Shown in pieces: positions 1-5,075 of a stretch of DNA of 6,153 bases. Position numbers and translations under genes: made by a program. Every line of letters starts with the position of its first letter. Positions within the stretch are counted from its first letter, which is position 1. Origin of the DNA: Anaerolineales bacterium. Lineage in GTDB: Bacteria > Chloroflexota > Anaerolineae > UBA7937. The notes beneath the pieces were generated by a model. The model searched no databases and was not told the origin of the DNA. It worked only from the letters and a program-made list of their open reading frames with translations. The stretch spans positions 1 to 6,153 of the forward strand of contig JAUVHF010000099.1 in NCBI GenBank assembly GCA_030593425.1, given 5' to 3'.

Positions 1-861
1 ATCTATCACCGGTATCCTGGGCACCGCCTGAGCGAAGGGGATATAGATCGCCTTGCGAGTGCCCATCTGGGCATCGAACTCACTAGGGATATTCCCAGCC
101 GGGCACTTCTCCTGGCAGAGGCCGCAGCCGGTGCAGAGTTCCTCCTTCACATAGCGAGCTTTTTTGCGCACCTTGACCTTGAAGTCGCCTACATAACCCG
201 AGACCTCTTCCACTTCGCTGAAACTCAGGATTTCGATCCTTTCGTGCTGTCCCACGGACACCATCTTCGGTGTCAATATTCAAGCCGCACAGTCCAAGGT
301 GGGGAAGGTCTTAAACAACTGGGCCATATAGCCGCCTATGGAGGGCTCCCTCTCCACCAGGTAGACCTTCTTTCCCGATTCCGCGACCCTGAGCGCGGCC
401 TCAATGCCGGCGATCCCTCCACCCACCACCAAAGCGGTAGGCTTGACAGGAACCTCTCGGACAGAGAGGGGCTCATGGTTAGCCACCCGGTAGATGGCGG
501 CGATCACCGCGTGTTTGGCTCGTTCCGTGGCCTTCTCGCTCTCCTCGGTAACCCAAGAGACCTGCTCCCGGATGTTGGCCATCTGGAAGAAGAAAGGGTT
601 TAACCCCGCCCCTTGACAGGCTCGCCGGAAGGTCACCTCATGCATGAGGGGGGAGCAAGAGGCCACCACCACTCTGGTCAACCCCAGCTCCTTGATATCC
701 TCCTTGATCAGATCCTGGCCAGGGTCAGAACACATATAATCGTAATCTCGAGCCATAACCACCCCCGGCAACTGGGCGGCAAAGTCGGCAACCTCCTTCA
801 CATCCACGTGAGGGGCGATATTCGTCCCGCAGTGGCAGACATAGACGCCTATCCTCTTCAT
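1..861 (-). CDS. hdrA: CoB-CoM heterodisulfide reductase-like subunit A (HdrA), selenocysteine form, 3' end beyond window
   Basis: HdrA is the FAD and iron-sulfur subunit of cytoplasmic HdrABC complexes and the site of electron bifurcation in the family. The start is ATG at 861, behind an AGGGAGGT ribosome site inside the end of hdrB, 3 nt after the hdrB stop. Visible parts are an N-terminal HdrA domain with a CHC motif (C9, C11) and further cysteines C44, C69 and C82; a Rossmann FAD motif GGGIAG at residues 147-152 with the acidic end of the second strand at E170; and a DCAA segment ending at C191-A193. Codon 194 is UGA, followed in frame by ILTPKMVSVGQHE and then CTGCGLCQEKCP, a C-x2-C-x2-C-x3-C-P 4Fe-4S motif at C243, C246, C249 and C253. 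No other stop occurs to the window edge (287 codons). The UGA replaces the second Cys of the HdrA CxxC, so I infer selenocysteine. Full HdrA proteins are much longer; the rest lies left of position 1. Confidence 0.9.
245..274 (-). promoter_or_regulatory. Candidate bacterial SECIS stem-loop(s) 3' of the hdrA UGA
   Basis: Two overlapping, mutually exclusive hairpins lie in the mRNA just after the UGA. The first (274..257) is a perfect 6-bp stem GACACC/GGUGUC with loop GAAGAU, whose loop starts 11 nt after the UGA. The second (core 260..248) is a 5-bp stem UGUCC/GGACA with loop GUG, extendable by two pairs past a G-G mismatch to 263..245. Its loop starts 24 nt after the UGA and begins with G. 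The second fits the usual bacterial SECIS rule (G early in the apical loop, roughly 16-37 nt from UGA); the first has the stronger stem but sits close. Which one SelB would bind is not decidable by eye. Confidence 0.6.
280..282 (-). other. In-frame UGA read as selenocysteine (HdrA residue 194)
   Basis: The codons around it read D-C-A-A-[UGA]-I-L-T-P-K-M. HdrA homologues have a Cys at this spot, giving CxxC, and Sec-containing HdrA is known from methanogens such as Methanocaldococcus and Methanococcus. Homology is unbroken on both sides with no frame change. A substitution making a random stop at exactly the one Cys that is Sec in relatives would be a strong coincidence. The recoding itself is inferred: selA, selB, selC and selD are not in the window. 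Confidence 0.87.
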
Positions 862-864
862 AAC

Positions 865-1755
865 TCAAACCTCCCTTGAGGCCACAACTAAATAGGGGGC
901 CAAAATATCGGCCGCCGAAACCAACTCCCGGCCCAAGCCCAAAGCCTTCCCCTCCAGGCCCAGGCTGAGGCCCAAAAGTTGGGTGAAGTAGAGGATGGGG
1001 ATGGAGAGATCGGCCCCGAAACGGACTTTCACCCGATCCTGATAGGCCTCTAAGTTGAGTTGGCAGAGAGGACAGATAGTGGCCATACAGTGAGCACCTC
1101 TCTTTTGGGCCAAAGCCAAGAGGTCCCGGATGAGTTTCAAGGCCACCTCCTCCTTGGTGATCATGAGAAGTCCTCCACAGCATTGGGCCTTCAGTGGATA
1201 GTCAACCACCTCCGCCCCTATCCAGGAGAGGAGGCGATCTAAGGCTGTAGGGAACTCCAGGTCGTCATATCGCCCTTCAGGCCGGCTGAACTGGCAACCA
1301 TAGTAGGGAGCCACCTTCAGTCCCCCCAAAGGCATAGTTACCCGCTCCCGGATTAACCCCTCCCCCACGTCGTTCACCAACACCTCCAGGAAGTGGCGCG
1401 CCCTAACCGAGCCCTCATATTCGAGTCCCGCCACGCTTAGGACCTCTCCCACCCTCCGGCGCAAATCCGGCTCCTTCAACCGGAGGTTGGTCTTCTCCAG
1501 CATGGCGAAGCAACCGTTGCAGATGGTCACGAGGTCACAGGCCCCGGCCTCTCTCTCTGCCAAGGCCAGGTTGCGGGCACCAAGCACAAAGGTGGGCAAC
1601 TCTCGGATAGAATAAGAGGGGCTAGTCCCACAGCAGTTCCAATCTTTAAGTTCTTTCAACTCGATATCTAGCGCCTTGGCCACGGCGCGGGTGGAGAGGT
1701 CATAGGCCCTATTGCTCACCTCCTGGGAGCAGCCAGGATAATAGGTATAGGCCAT
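865..1755 (-). CDS. hdrB: CoB-CoM heterodisulfide reductase-like subunit B (HdrB)
   Basis: HdrB is the subunit that in methanogens reduces the CoM-S-S-CoB disulfide using two unusual non-cubane [4Fe-4S] clusters. In bacteria the substrate is mostly unknown. With the ATG at 1755 the protein has 296 residues and both CCG domains are intact: C9, C41-C42-G, C79 and C82, then C154, C192-C193-G, C228 and C231. Nothing needed for the clusters is missing, so a catalytically competent HdrB is likely. The ATG overlaps the hdrC stop as TGATG. A GTG one codon upstream (1758) would give a GTGA overlap and is equally possible; I prefer ATG because the first Cys then falls at residue 9, as in family members. 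A G-rich ribosome site lies inside the end of hdrC. The gene is co-transcribed between hdrC and hdrA. The true disulfide or other substrate cannot be told from sequence. Confidence 0.95.
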   Translation of the reverse strand: MAYTYYPGCSQEVSNRAYDLSTRAVAKALDIELKELKDWNCCGTSPSYSIRELPTFVLGARNLALAEREAGACDLVTICNGCFAMLEKTNLRLKEPDLRRRVGEVLSVAGLEYEGSVRARHFLEVLVNDVGEGLIRERVTMPLGGLKVAPYYGCQFSRPEGRYDDLEFPTALDRLLSWIGAEVVDYPLKAQCCGGLLMITKEEVALKLIRDLLALAQKRGAHCMATICPLCQLNLEAYQDRVKVRFGADLSIPILYFTQLLGLSLGLEGKALGLGRELVSAADILAPYLVVASREV

Positions 1756-2333
1756 CACCCTTCCCCCCTCTCCCTCATATAGTCGAGCATCTTAGCCAGT
1801 TCCCGCCGTCCCTCGATCCTGTGAGGCAATAACGGCAGTCTACCTTTGAGCAACATCCTGAGCCCCATGGGAGCCATCTTGATCAGGCCCCAGGGGTTTA
1901 GAGTCCTAAGATAGTAGCGGGCCATGAGTTCCACCTCTGCGCTCCGTCCATACCTATCCACCGTGCCGGTGAAGGCCTGGTAGAGCACCGGGCTGCCCTT
2001 GGGGTAGATTCCCCGCTCGATGGCTAGCCTCTTCAAGGCATACATCAGATCGGTGAACTCGATGCCGCTGGGACATCGCACCGTACAGTAGTAGCAGGAG
2101 GCACACAACCAGGGCGTGTTACTCCTCAGCACCCTTTCCCATTGACCGGCTCGCAGGGCGGCGATTATCCAGCGAGGGGTGTAATCCATAGCGTAGGCGG
2201 TGGGACAGGAGGCACTGCAAGTACCACATTGAATACAACTCCTGATCTTCTCCGCGATGGACGTATCGAGGACTCGTTCCACCAGACCCACAGATGATTC
2301 AAATAGATCGGCCTCCCTGACTTTGTGGACCAC
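1755..2333 (-). CDS. hdrC: CoB-CoM heterodisulfide reductase-like subunit C (HdrC)
   Basis: HdrC is the small ferredoxin-like subunit that passes electrons from HdrA to HdrB. The 192-residue protein carries two complete C-x2-C-x2-C-x3-C-P motifs, at C33/C36/C39/C43 and C77/C80/C83/C87, which should hold two cubane [4Fe-4S] clusters. The helical remainder has no membrane segment, so it is the soluble HdrC type, not the cytochrome-linked HdrE partner form. The start is GTG at 2333, chosen because a perfect AGGAGG (2346..2341) sits 7 nt upstream and no better start is near. It is the first gene of a tight hdrC-hdrB-hdrA operon: its TGA overlaps the hdrB start. Its leader contains a redox-type operator and a hairpin, described separately. 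Confidence 0.95.
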   Translation of the reverse strand: MVHKVREADLFESSVGLVERVLDTSIAEKIRSCIQCGTCSASCPTAYAMDYTPRWIIAALRAGQWERVLRSNTPWLCASCYYCTVRCPSGIEFTDLMYALKRLAIERGIYPKGSPVLYQAFTGTVDRYGRSAEVELMARYYLRTLNPWGLIKMAPMGLRMLLKGRLPLLPHRIEGRRELAKMLDYMRERGEG

Positions 2334-2340
2334 GATGACA

Positions 2341-2346
2341 CCTCCT
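2341..2346 (-). promoter_or_regulatory. Ribosome binding site AGGAGG deciding the GTG start of hdrC
   Basis: A perfect Shine-Dalgarno core on the minus strand, spaced 7 nt from the GTG at 2333. It fixes a non-ATG start for the first gene of the operon. It lies only 7 nt downstream of the leader hairpin, so the hairpin could also affect ribosome access. Confidence 0.85.
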
Positions 2347-2386
2347 CAAGAAAGAGGCCCCTAGGACTCCCCTATCCTGGGACCCC
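2347..2386 (-). terminator. Leader hairpin with U-rich tail upstream of hdrC (possible attenuator)
   Basis: On the minus-strand RNA, 2386..2375 pairs with 2366..2354 to make about 12 base pairs, mostly G-C, with two G-U pairs, one bulged A (2362) and an 8-nt loop. It is followed directly by UUUCUUG (2353..2347) and then the hdrC ribosome site. A GC stem plus a U-rich run looks like an intrinsic terminator placed in the 5' leader, which would act as an attenuator. The U-run is interrupted and short, so it may only modulate translation. No clear competing antiterminator was found. Confidence 0.45.
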
Positions 2387-2402
2387 GGCCCTTATGGTGT
2401 AT

Positions 2403-2420
2403 TTGTGCATCTCTTCACAA
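2403..2420. promoter_or_regulatory. Rex-like operator at the hdrCBA promoter
   Basis: TTGTGCATCTCTTCACAA on the plus strand has perfect 5-bp inverted arms TTGTG/CACAA. It matches the Rex consensus TTGTGAA-N4-TTCACAA at 13 of 14 fixed positions. It begins 4 nt downstream of the -10 box and covers the expected transcription start, a place where a bound repressor would block initiation. The same core (TGTGA-N6-TCACA) also resembles CRP/FNR sites, so the binding protein is inferred, though the outer TTG/CAA favours Rex. It is the best of four such sites in the window. Confidence 0.68.
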
Positions 2421-2424
2421 GCAT

Positions 2425-2453
2425 AGGATAACAAAAAAGAGTGGTTTAGTCAA
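2425..2453 (-). promoter_or_regulatory. Sigma70-type promoter for hdrCBA
   Basis: Minus strand: -35 TTGACT at 2453..2448, a 17-nt spacer containing a T-run, and -10 TATCCT at 2430..2425. The -35 matches at 5 of 6 positions and the -10 at 4 of 6, with optimal spacing. Transcription should start near 2418, giving a leader of about 85 nt. The Rex-like palindrome lies just downstream. Confidence 0.55.
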
Positions 2454-2695
2454 GTATCCCCAGTACAGGAGGGGGTTGGGACCACTTTTTGACCTCCATT
2501 TGACCGGATTTTGACCTCCCTTTGATATGTTTAGAGGGAAGAAATGTCCCAGACCTTTCCCCTTCGGCCGCAAGCCAACCTGTGAGGTCCGGGGCTAGGA
2601 GATGTTGGCCTTGGGCATCCCAGAGGTTCAGAGCCATATCGTTGCCTACCCTCCACCAAAGGCCAAGCATCTATCACTCATAGCGGCTACGACCC
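2454..2695. other. Gene-free middle of the divergent intergenic region
   Basis: The whole space between the hdrC start and the protease start is about 500 bp. Its two ends hold the promoters and operators listed separately. This middle part shows no convincing gene or RNA. A 74-codon minus-strand frame at 2446..2670 has no recognisable domain and no clear ribosome site, and it runs through the 22-bp tandem repeat. The length is generous for a simple divergent promoter region, and the repeat suggests a decayed insertion may have widened it. Confidence 0.5.
2487..2525. repeat. Imperfect 22-bp tandem repeat with TTTGACC motifs
   Basis: TTTTGACCTCCATTTGA at 2487-2503 recurs as TTTTGACCTCCCTTTGA at 2509-2525, 16 of 17 identical with a 22-bp period. 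A shorter TTTGACC/TTTGAT core recurs within each unit. On the opposite strand this reads as repeated AGGTCAAA/CGGTCAAA, which resembles the multiple transposase-binding repeats at the ends of IS21-like elements. No transposase gene remains, so this is a relic at most. Binding of an unknown regulator is the alternative. Confidence 0.6.
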
Positions 2696-2724
2696 TTGAC
2701 AACATAGCGACCTTATGATATTCT
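2696..2724 (+). promoter_or_regulatory. Candidate promoter for the hydrogenase maturation protease gene
   Basis: A perfect -35 TTGACA at 2696-2701 is followed, after 17 nt, by TATTCT at 2719-2724, a 4 of 6 match to the -10. The start would be near 2731, leaving a leader of about 105 nt to the ATG at 2837. The Rex-like site begins 8 nt downstream of the -10, as at the hdrC promoter. Confidence 0.45.
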
Positions 2725-2732
2725 TGAATGGT

Positions 2733-2750
2733 TTGTGATAATTTTCACGT
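2733..2750. promoter_or_regulatory. Rex/CRP-like operator upstream of the protease gene
   Basis: TTGTGATAATTTTCACGT has inverted GTGA/TCAC arms around an AATT centre. It matches the Rex consensus at 11 of 14 positions and TGTGA-N6-TCACA at 9 of 10, so a CRP/FNR-family regulator fits about as well as Rex here. Its position over the expected transcription start parallels the other sites in the window. Confidence 0.5.
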
Positions 2751-2836
2751 GTCGCTTGGCCAAGTGGAGAGAAACCAAGCAGAGAATCTGGGGGCTCTGA
2801 TGCGCTCGTCTCGAAACCTTGCTGTGCCAGTCGAAG

Positions 2837-3340
2837 ATGACTAAGCAAAAGCCTCCCAGACTAATCCTAGGGGTGGGAAACCTCCTCCTACGAGACGAGG
2901 GGGTGGGGGTGCATGTCATCTCCGCTCTACGCGACCGGGAACTGCCCGATGATGTCGAGTTGTGGGATGGCGGCACGGCTTCCTTCGATCTCCTCGACAC
3001 CTTGGCTGGCCGTCGCCAAGTGATCATCATCGACGCCGTACGCACCGGCAGCGAACCGGGCACCATATTTCGTTTCACCCCTGAAGATATCTCAGCCAGT
3101 AGAGAGCAAGTCACCTCCCTACACCAAGTGGGTCTACTGGAGGCCCTGACTGTAGCAGAACACCTTTTAGATTCCGCACCTCAAGAGGTGATCATTCTGG
3201 GCATCGAACCCAAAGAGATAGATTGGGGACTCGAACTCTCGCCTGAGGTAGAGGCAGCGGTGCCCAAGGTGATAGAGTTGGTGATGGAAGAACTGGATGC
3301 CTTCGAGAGGAAAGAGAACCCCAGACTTGAAGAGAGATGA
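2837..3340 (+). CDS. [NiFe] hydrogenase maturation protease (HyaD/HybD/HycI family)
   Basis: This endopeptidase removes the C-terminal tail of the hydrogenase large subunit once nickel is in place, in the cytoplasm before export. The 167-residue protein has the family opening LGVGNLLLRDEGVGV. Aligned by eye with E. coli HybD, the three nickel-sensing residues are present: E21 in the RDEG segment, D66 in IIIDAV and H96 in SLHQVGL. Length is normal for the family. I chose ATG 2837, which puts the GVGN motif about 10 residues in. A TTG at 2819 would add six residues, and neither start has a strong ribosome site. The gene lies upstream of its presumed substrate, the large subunit at 3500, whose cleavable tail is intact. 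It is separated from that gene by 159 nt with its own promoter, so the two can be expressed separately or by read-through. Confidence 0.93.
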   Translation: MTKQKPPRLILGVGNLLLRDEGVGVHVISALRDRELPDDVELWDGGTASFDLLDTLAGRRQVIIIDAVRTGSEPGTIFRFTPEDISASREQVTSLHQVGLLEALTVAEHLLDSAPQEVIILGIEPKEIDWGLELSPEVEAAVPKVIELVMEELDAFERKENPRLEER

Positions 3341-3344
3341 TTTC

Positions 3345-3373
3345 TTGACAGGGGTATGCCTTTGTGATAAAAT
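3345..3373 (+). promoter_or_regulatory. Strong sigma70-type promoter for the hydrogenase structural genes
   Basis: TTGACA at 3345-3350, exactly 17 nt, then TAAAAT at 3368-3373. This is 6 of 6 and 5 of 6 matches with optimal spacing, the best promoter in the window, starting 4 nt after the protease stop codon. The -10 lies inside the first Rex-like site. A leader of about 120 nt follows. Confidence 0.72.
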
Positions 3374-3379
3374 GAACAA
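3362..3379. promoter_or_regulatory. Rex-like operator 1 of the hydrogenase promoter (overlaps -10)
   Basis: TTGTGATAAAATGAACAA matches the Rex consensus at 11 of 14 positions, with intact outer TTGT/ACAA. It contains the whole -10 box, so occupancy would exclude RNA polymerase. It is the first of two near-identical copies, spaced 23 nt, a little over two helix turns, so both face about the same side of the DNA. Confidence 0.6.
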
Positions 3380-3384
3380 GGACT

Positions 3385-3402
3385 TTGTGAAAAAATGAAC
3401 AA
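3385..3402. promoter_or_regulatory. Rex-like operator 2 of the hydrogenase promoter
   Basis: TTGTGAAAAAATGAACAA matches the Rex consensus at 12 of 14 positions and differs from operator 1 at one base. It lies just downstream of the expected start. The hdrC site read in its own direction of transcription has the same form, TTGTGAA-N4-TGCACAA, linking the two operons. Confidence 0.62.
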
Positions 3403-3417
3403 TATGGAGAATAGAAC

Positions 3418-3456
3418 GTAAGGCGACCTAATTAGGCGTTATTCTCGTTAGGCGAC
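3418..3456 (+). repeat. Repeated TWAGGCG motif in the hydrogenase leader
   Basis: GTAAGGCGAC at 3418-3427 recurs as GTTAGGCGAC at 3447-3456, with a shorter TTAGGCG copy between them at 3432-3438. A perfect 10-bp palindrome CCTAATTAGG spans 3427-3436. All lie in the untranslated leader between the operators and the large-subunit ribosome site. I do not recognise the motif. It could bind a DNA or RNA regulator or be a small chance repeat. Confidence 0.4.
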
Positions 3457-3499
3457 GATCCGAGGGAAGAACCCATTAGATCCAGAAAGGGGTAGGGGA

Positions 3500-5056
3500 A
3501 TGGCAAAGATAGTTATCGATCCTGTGACCCGCATCGAGGGCCACCTCAAGATCGAAGCGGTGGTCGAGAACGGGGAGGTCAAGGAAGCGCGTAGTTCGGG
3601 GATGCTTTTCCGGGGCCTGGAGATGATCCTGCGCGGCCGTGATCCCAGGGACGCCCCGCGGATCACACAACGGATCTGCGGTGTCTGTCCCACCACCCAC
3701 GCTATGGCCTCAGCCCTAGCCCTGGATGACGCTTTCGGGGTGGCCGGCAAGATCCCGGACAACGGTCGGATAATACGCAACCTACTCCAAGGCGCTAACT
3801 ATATCCAATCCCATGTCCTCCACTTCTACCACCTGGCGGCTCTGGATTACGTAGATGTAACCAAGGTGGCCACCTATGAGGGCCAAGATACCGCCCTCAA
3901 CTCGGTGAAGGCTTTTCTGGAACGAGGAGTGTTGGCTCCCTTTGTACCTCGATACGAAGGAGATTACCGGCTGCCGGCCAAGGTGGATCAGGCAGCCGTG
4001 GCCCACTACGTTCAAGCCCTAGATATGCGCCGCTTGGCCCACGAGATGCTGGCTATCTTCGGGGGCAAGATGCCCCACAATGCAGCCATCGTCCCCGGTG
4101 GGGTCACCGAGAACGTCACTGTGGATAAGATCACCGGTTTCCTGTGGAGGTTGCAGACGTTGCGAGATTTCATCGACAATGTCTACATCCCCGATGTGTT
4201 GGCTGTGGCCCAGGTCTACGATGACTACTTCGAGATCGGGTCCGGATGCAAACGCTATCTCTCTTATGGCGTGTTCGACCTGAACAGCCACCCGGACCTA
4301 ACCCTTCGCCAACGGCTTCATCTCCGGGGCACCACCACGGCCAGCGATCTGACCCACCACCCCCTCGAGCCCTCCAAGATCCGAGAGGATGTGGCCAGCA
4401 GCCGATTCCGTTCCCCTTCTGGCCTGCACCCCTCCCAAGGGGCGACGGAGCCCGACCCTCACAAGGAGGGGGCCTATTCCTGGGTAAAATCACCTCGCTA
4501 CGACGGCCAGGTCTATGAAGTGGGCCCCTTGGCTCGCATGCTTGTCTCCTACACCGCGGATGCTCCTAAAGTTAGGAAGATAGTGGATGATACCTTGACC
4601 TATTTAGGAGCCCCGGCTACCGTTCTCTTCTCCACCTTGGGCCGCCACGCCGCCAGGGCGTTGGAGACCAAGTGGGTGGCCGATGCCATGGCGGAGTGGG
4701 TATTGGAACTTAAGCCTGGCGAGCCGGTCTATGTCGACTATGAGCTTCCCGCAGAGGCTGAGGGGATGGGACTGTGGGGGGCACCACGAGGAGCGCTGGG
4801 ACACTGGATTCGAATCGAAGATGGCGTCATCGCTAACTATCAATGTGTAGTGCCCACTACCTGGAACTGTTCACCTCGAGATGACCAGGGACAGCCAGGA
4901 CCGGTGGAACAGGCTTTAGAGGGGACCAAGGTGCGTGACGTGGAGAACCCCTTCGAGTTGGTGCGGATCGTCCGCTCCTTCGACCCCTGCCTCGCCTGCG
5001 CGGTGCACTTGGTTACGCCCAAGGGGCGCGAACTGGGCCGGTTTCGGGTCAGTTAG
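3500..5056 (+). CDS. [NiFe] hydrogenase large subunit, group 1 uptake type (HyaB/HupL family)
   Basis: This subunit holds the Ni-Fe site that splits H2. It has 518 residues, a little short but complete for the family. Near the start is the RIEGH segment (R11-H15, with E13), then the L1 motif RICGVC...H with C60, C63 and H67. Near the end is the L2 motif DPCLACAVH with C497, C500 and H503, giving the four Cys ligands of the metal site. The 15 residues after H503 are the tail expected to be cut off by the upstream protease. The nickel-bridging residue is Cys, not Sec. There is no export signal: such subunits travel folded with the Tat-tagged small subunit. ATG 3500 follows AAAGGGG at 3486-3492. 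A strong promoter with two Rex-like sites precedes it, and the small-subunit gene follows after 19 nt, the reverse of the usual small-then-large order. Physiologically it should feed H2 electrons to a quinone or cytochrome partner not seen here. Confidence 0.96.
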   Translation: MAKIVIDPVTRIEGHLKIEAVVENGEVKEARSSGMLFRGLEMILRGRDPRDAPRITQRICGVCPTTHAMASALALDDAFGVAGKIPDNGRIIRNLLQGANYIQSHVLHFYHLAALDYVDVTKVATYEGQDTALNSVKAFLERGVLAPFVPRYEGDYRLPAKVDQAAVAHYVQALDMRRLAHEMLAIFGGKMPHNAAIVPGGVTENVTVDKITGFLWRLQTLRDFIDNVYIPDVLAVAQVYDDYFEIGSGCKRYLSYGVFDLNSHPDLTLRQRLHLRGTTTASDLTHHPLEPSKIREDVASSRFRSPSGLHPSQGATEPDPHKEGAYSWVKSPRYDGQVYEVGPLARMLVSYTADAPKVRKIVDDTLTYLGAPATVLFSTLGRHAARALETKWVADAMAEWVLELKPGEPVYVDYELPAEAEGMGLWGAPRGALGHWIRIEDGVIANYQCVVPTTWNCSPRDDQGQPGPVEQALEGTKVRDVENPFELVRIVRSFDPCLACAVHLVTPKGRELGRFRVS

Positions 5057-5063
5057 CATATAG

Positions 5064-5069
5064 AGGAGG
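5064..5069 (+). promoter_or_regulatory. Ribosome binding site AGGAGG of the small-subunit gene
   Basis: A perfect core 6 nt before the ATG at 5076, stronger than that of the large-subunit gene. It fills the 19-nt gap between the two genes, indicating translational coupling in one transcript. Confidence 0.85.
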
Positions 5070-5075
5070 TTTAGG

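Noticed and set aside
83..283. Separate 66-codon minus-strand gene
   Set aside because: It is an off-frame shadow of the HdrA sequence downstream of the UGA; the HdrA frame carries the recognisable motifs.
280..861. A complete 193-residue protein or a pseudogene of hdrA ending at the TGA
   Set aside because: HdrA homology continues in the same frame for all 93 further codons with an intact ferredoxin motif, the TGA stands exactly at a Cys known to be Sec in relatives, and a hairpin follows it. Sec read-through explains this better than decay.
725..1183. 152-codon minus-strand frame and other long frames inside hdrA, hdrB, and the hydrogenase genes
   Set aside because: These are shadows of high-GC coding sequence in other frames; the overlapping true genes have complete family motifs.
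2446..2670. 74-codon minus-strand frame in the intergenic region as a gene
   Set aside because: No recognisable domain, no clear ribosome site, and it overlaps the hdrC promoter -35 and runs through the tandem repeat. A decayed transposase tail is conceivable but not supported.
2819..2836. TTG start for the maturation protease
   Set aside because: It adds six residues before the conserved start of the family and has no ribosome site; ATG 2837 fits better, though neither start is strongly marked.
3360..3456. CRISPR-like array from the repeated segments before the large subunit
   Set aside because: Only two or three short, unevenly spaced copies of two different motifs, without uniform spacers; they fit operator and leader motifs.
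4979..5056. [NiFeSe] hydrogenase (Sec at the nickel site)
   Set aside because: The host seems to use Sec and the small subunit has the [NiFeSe]-like medial Cys, but the DPCLAC motif has an ordinary Cys codon (TGC) and there is no in-frame UGA in the large-subunit gene.
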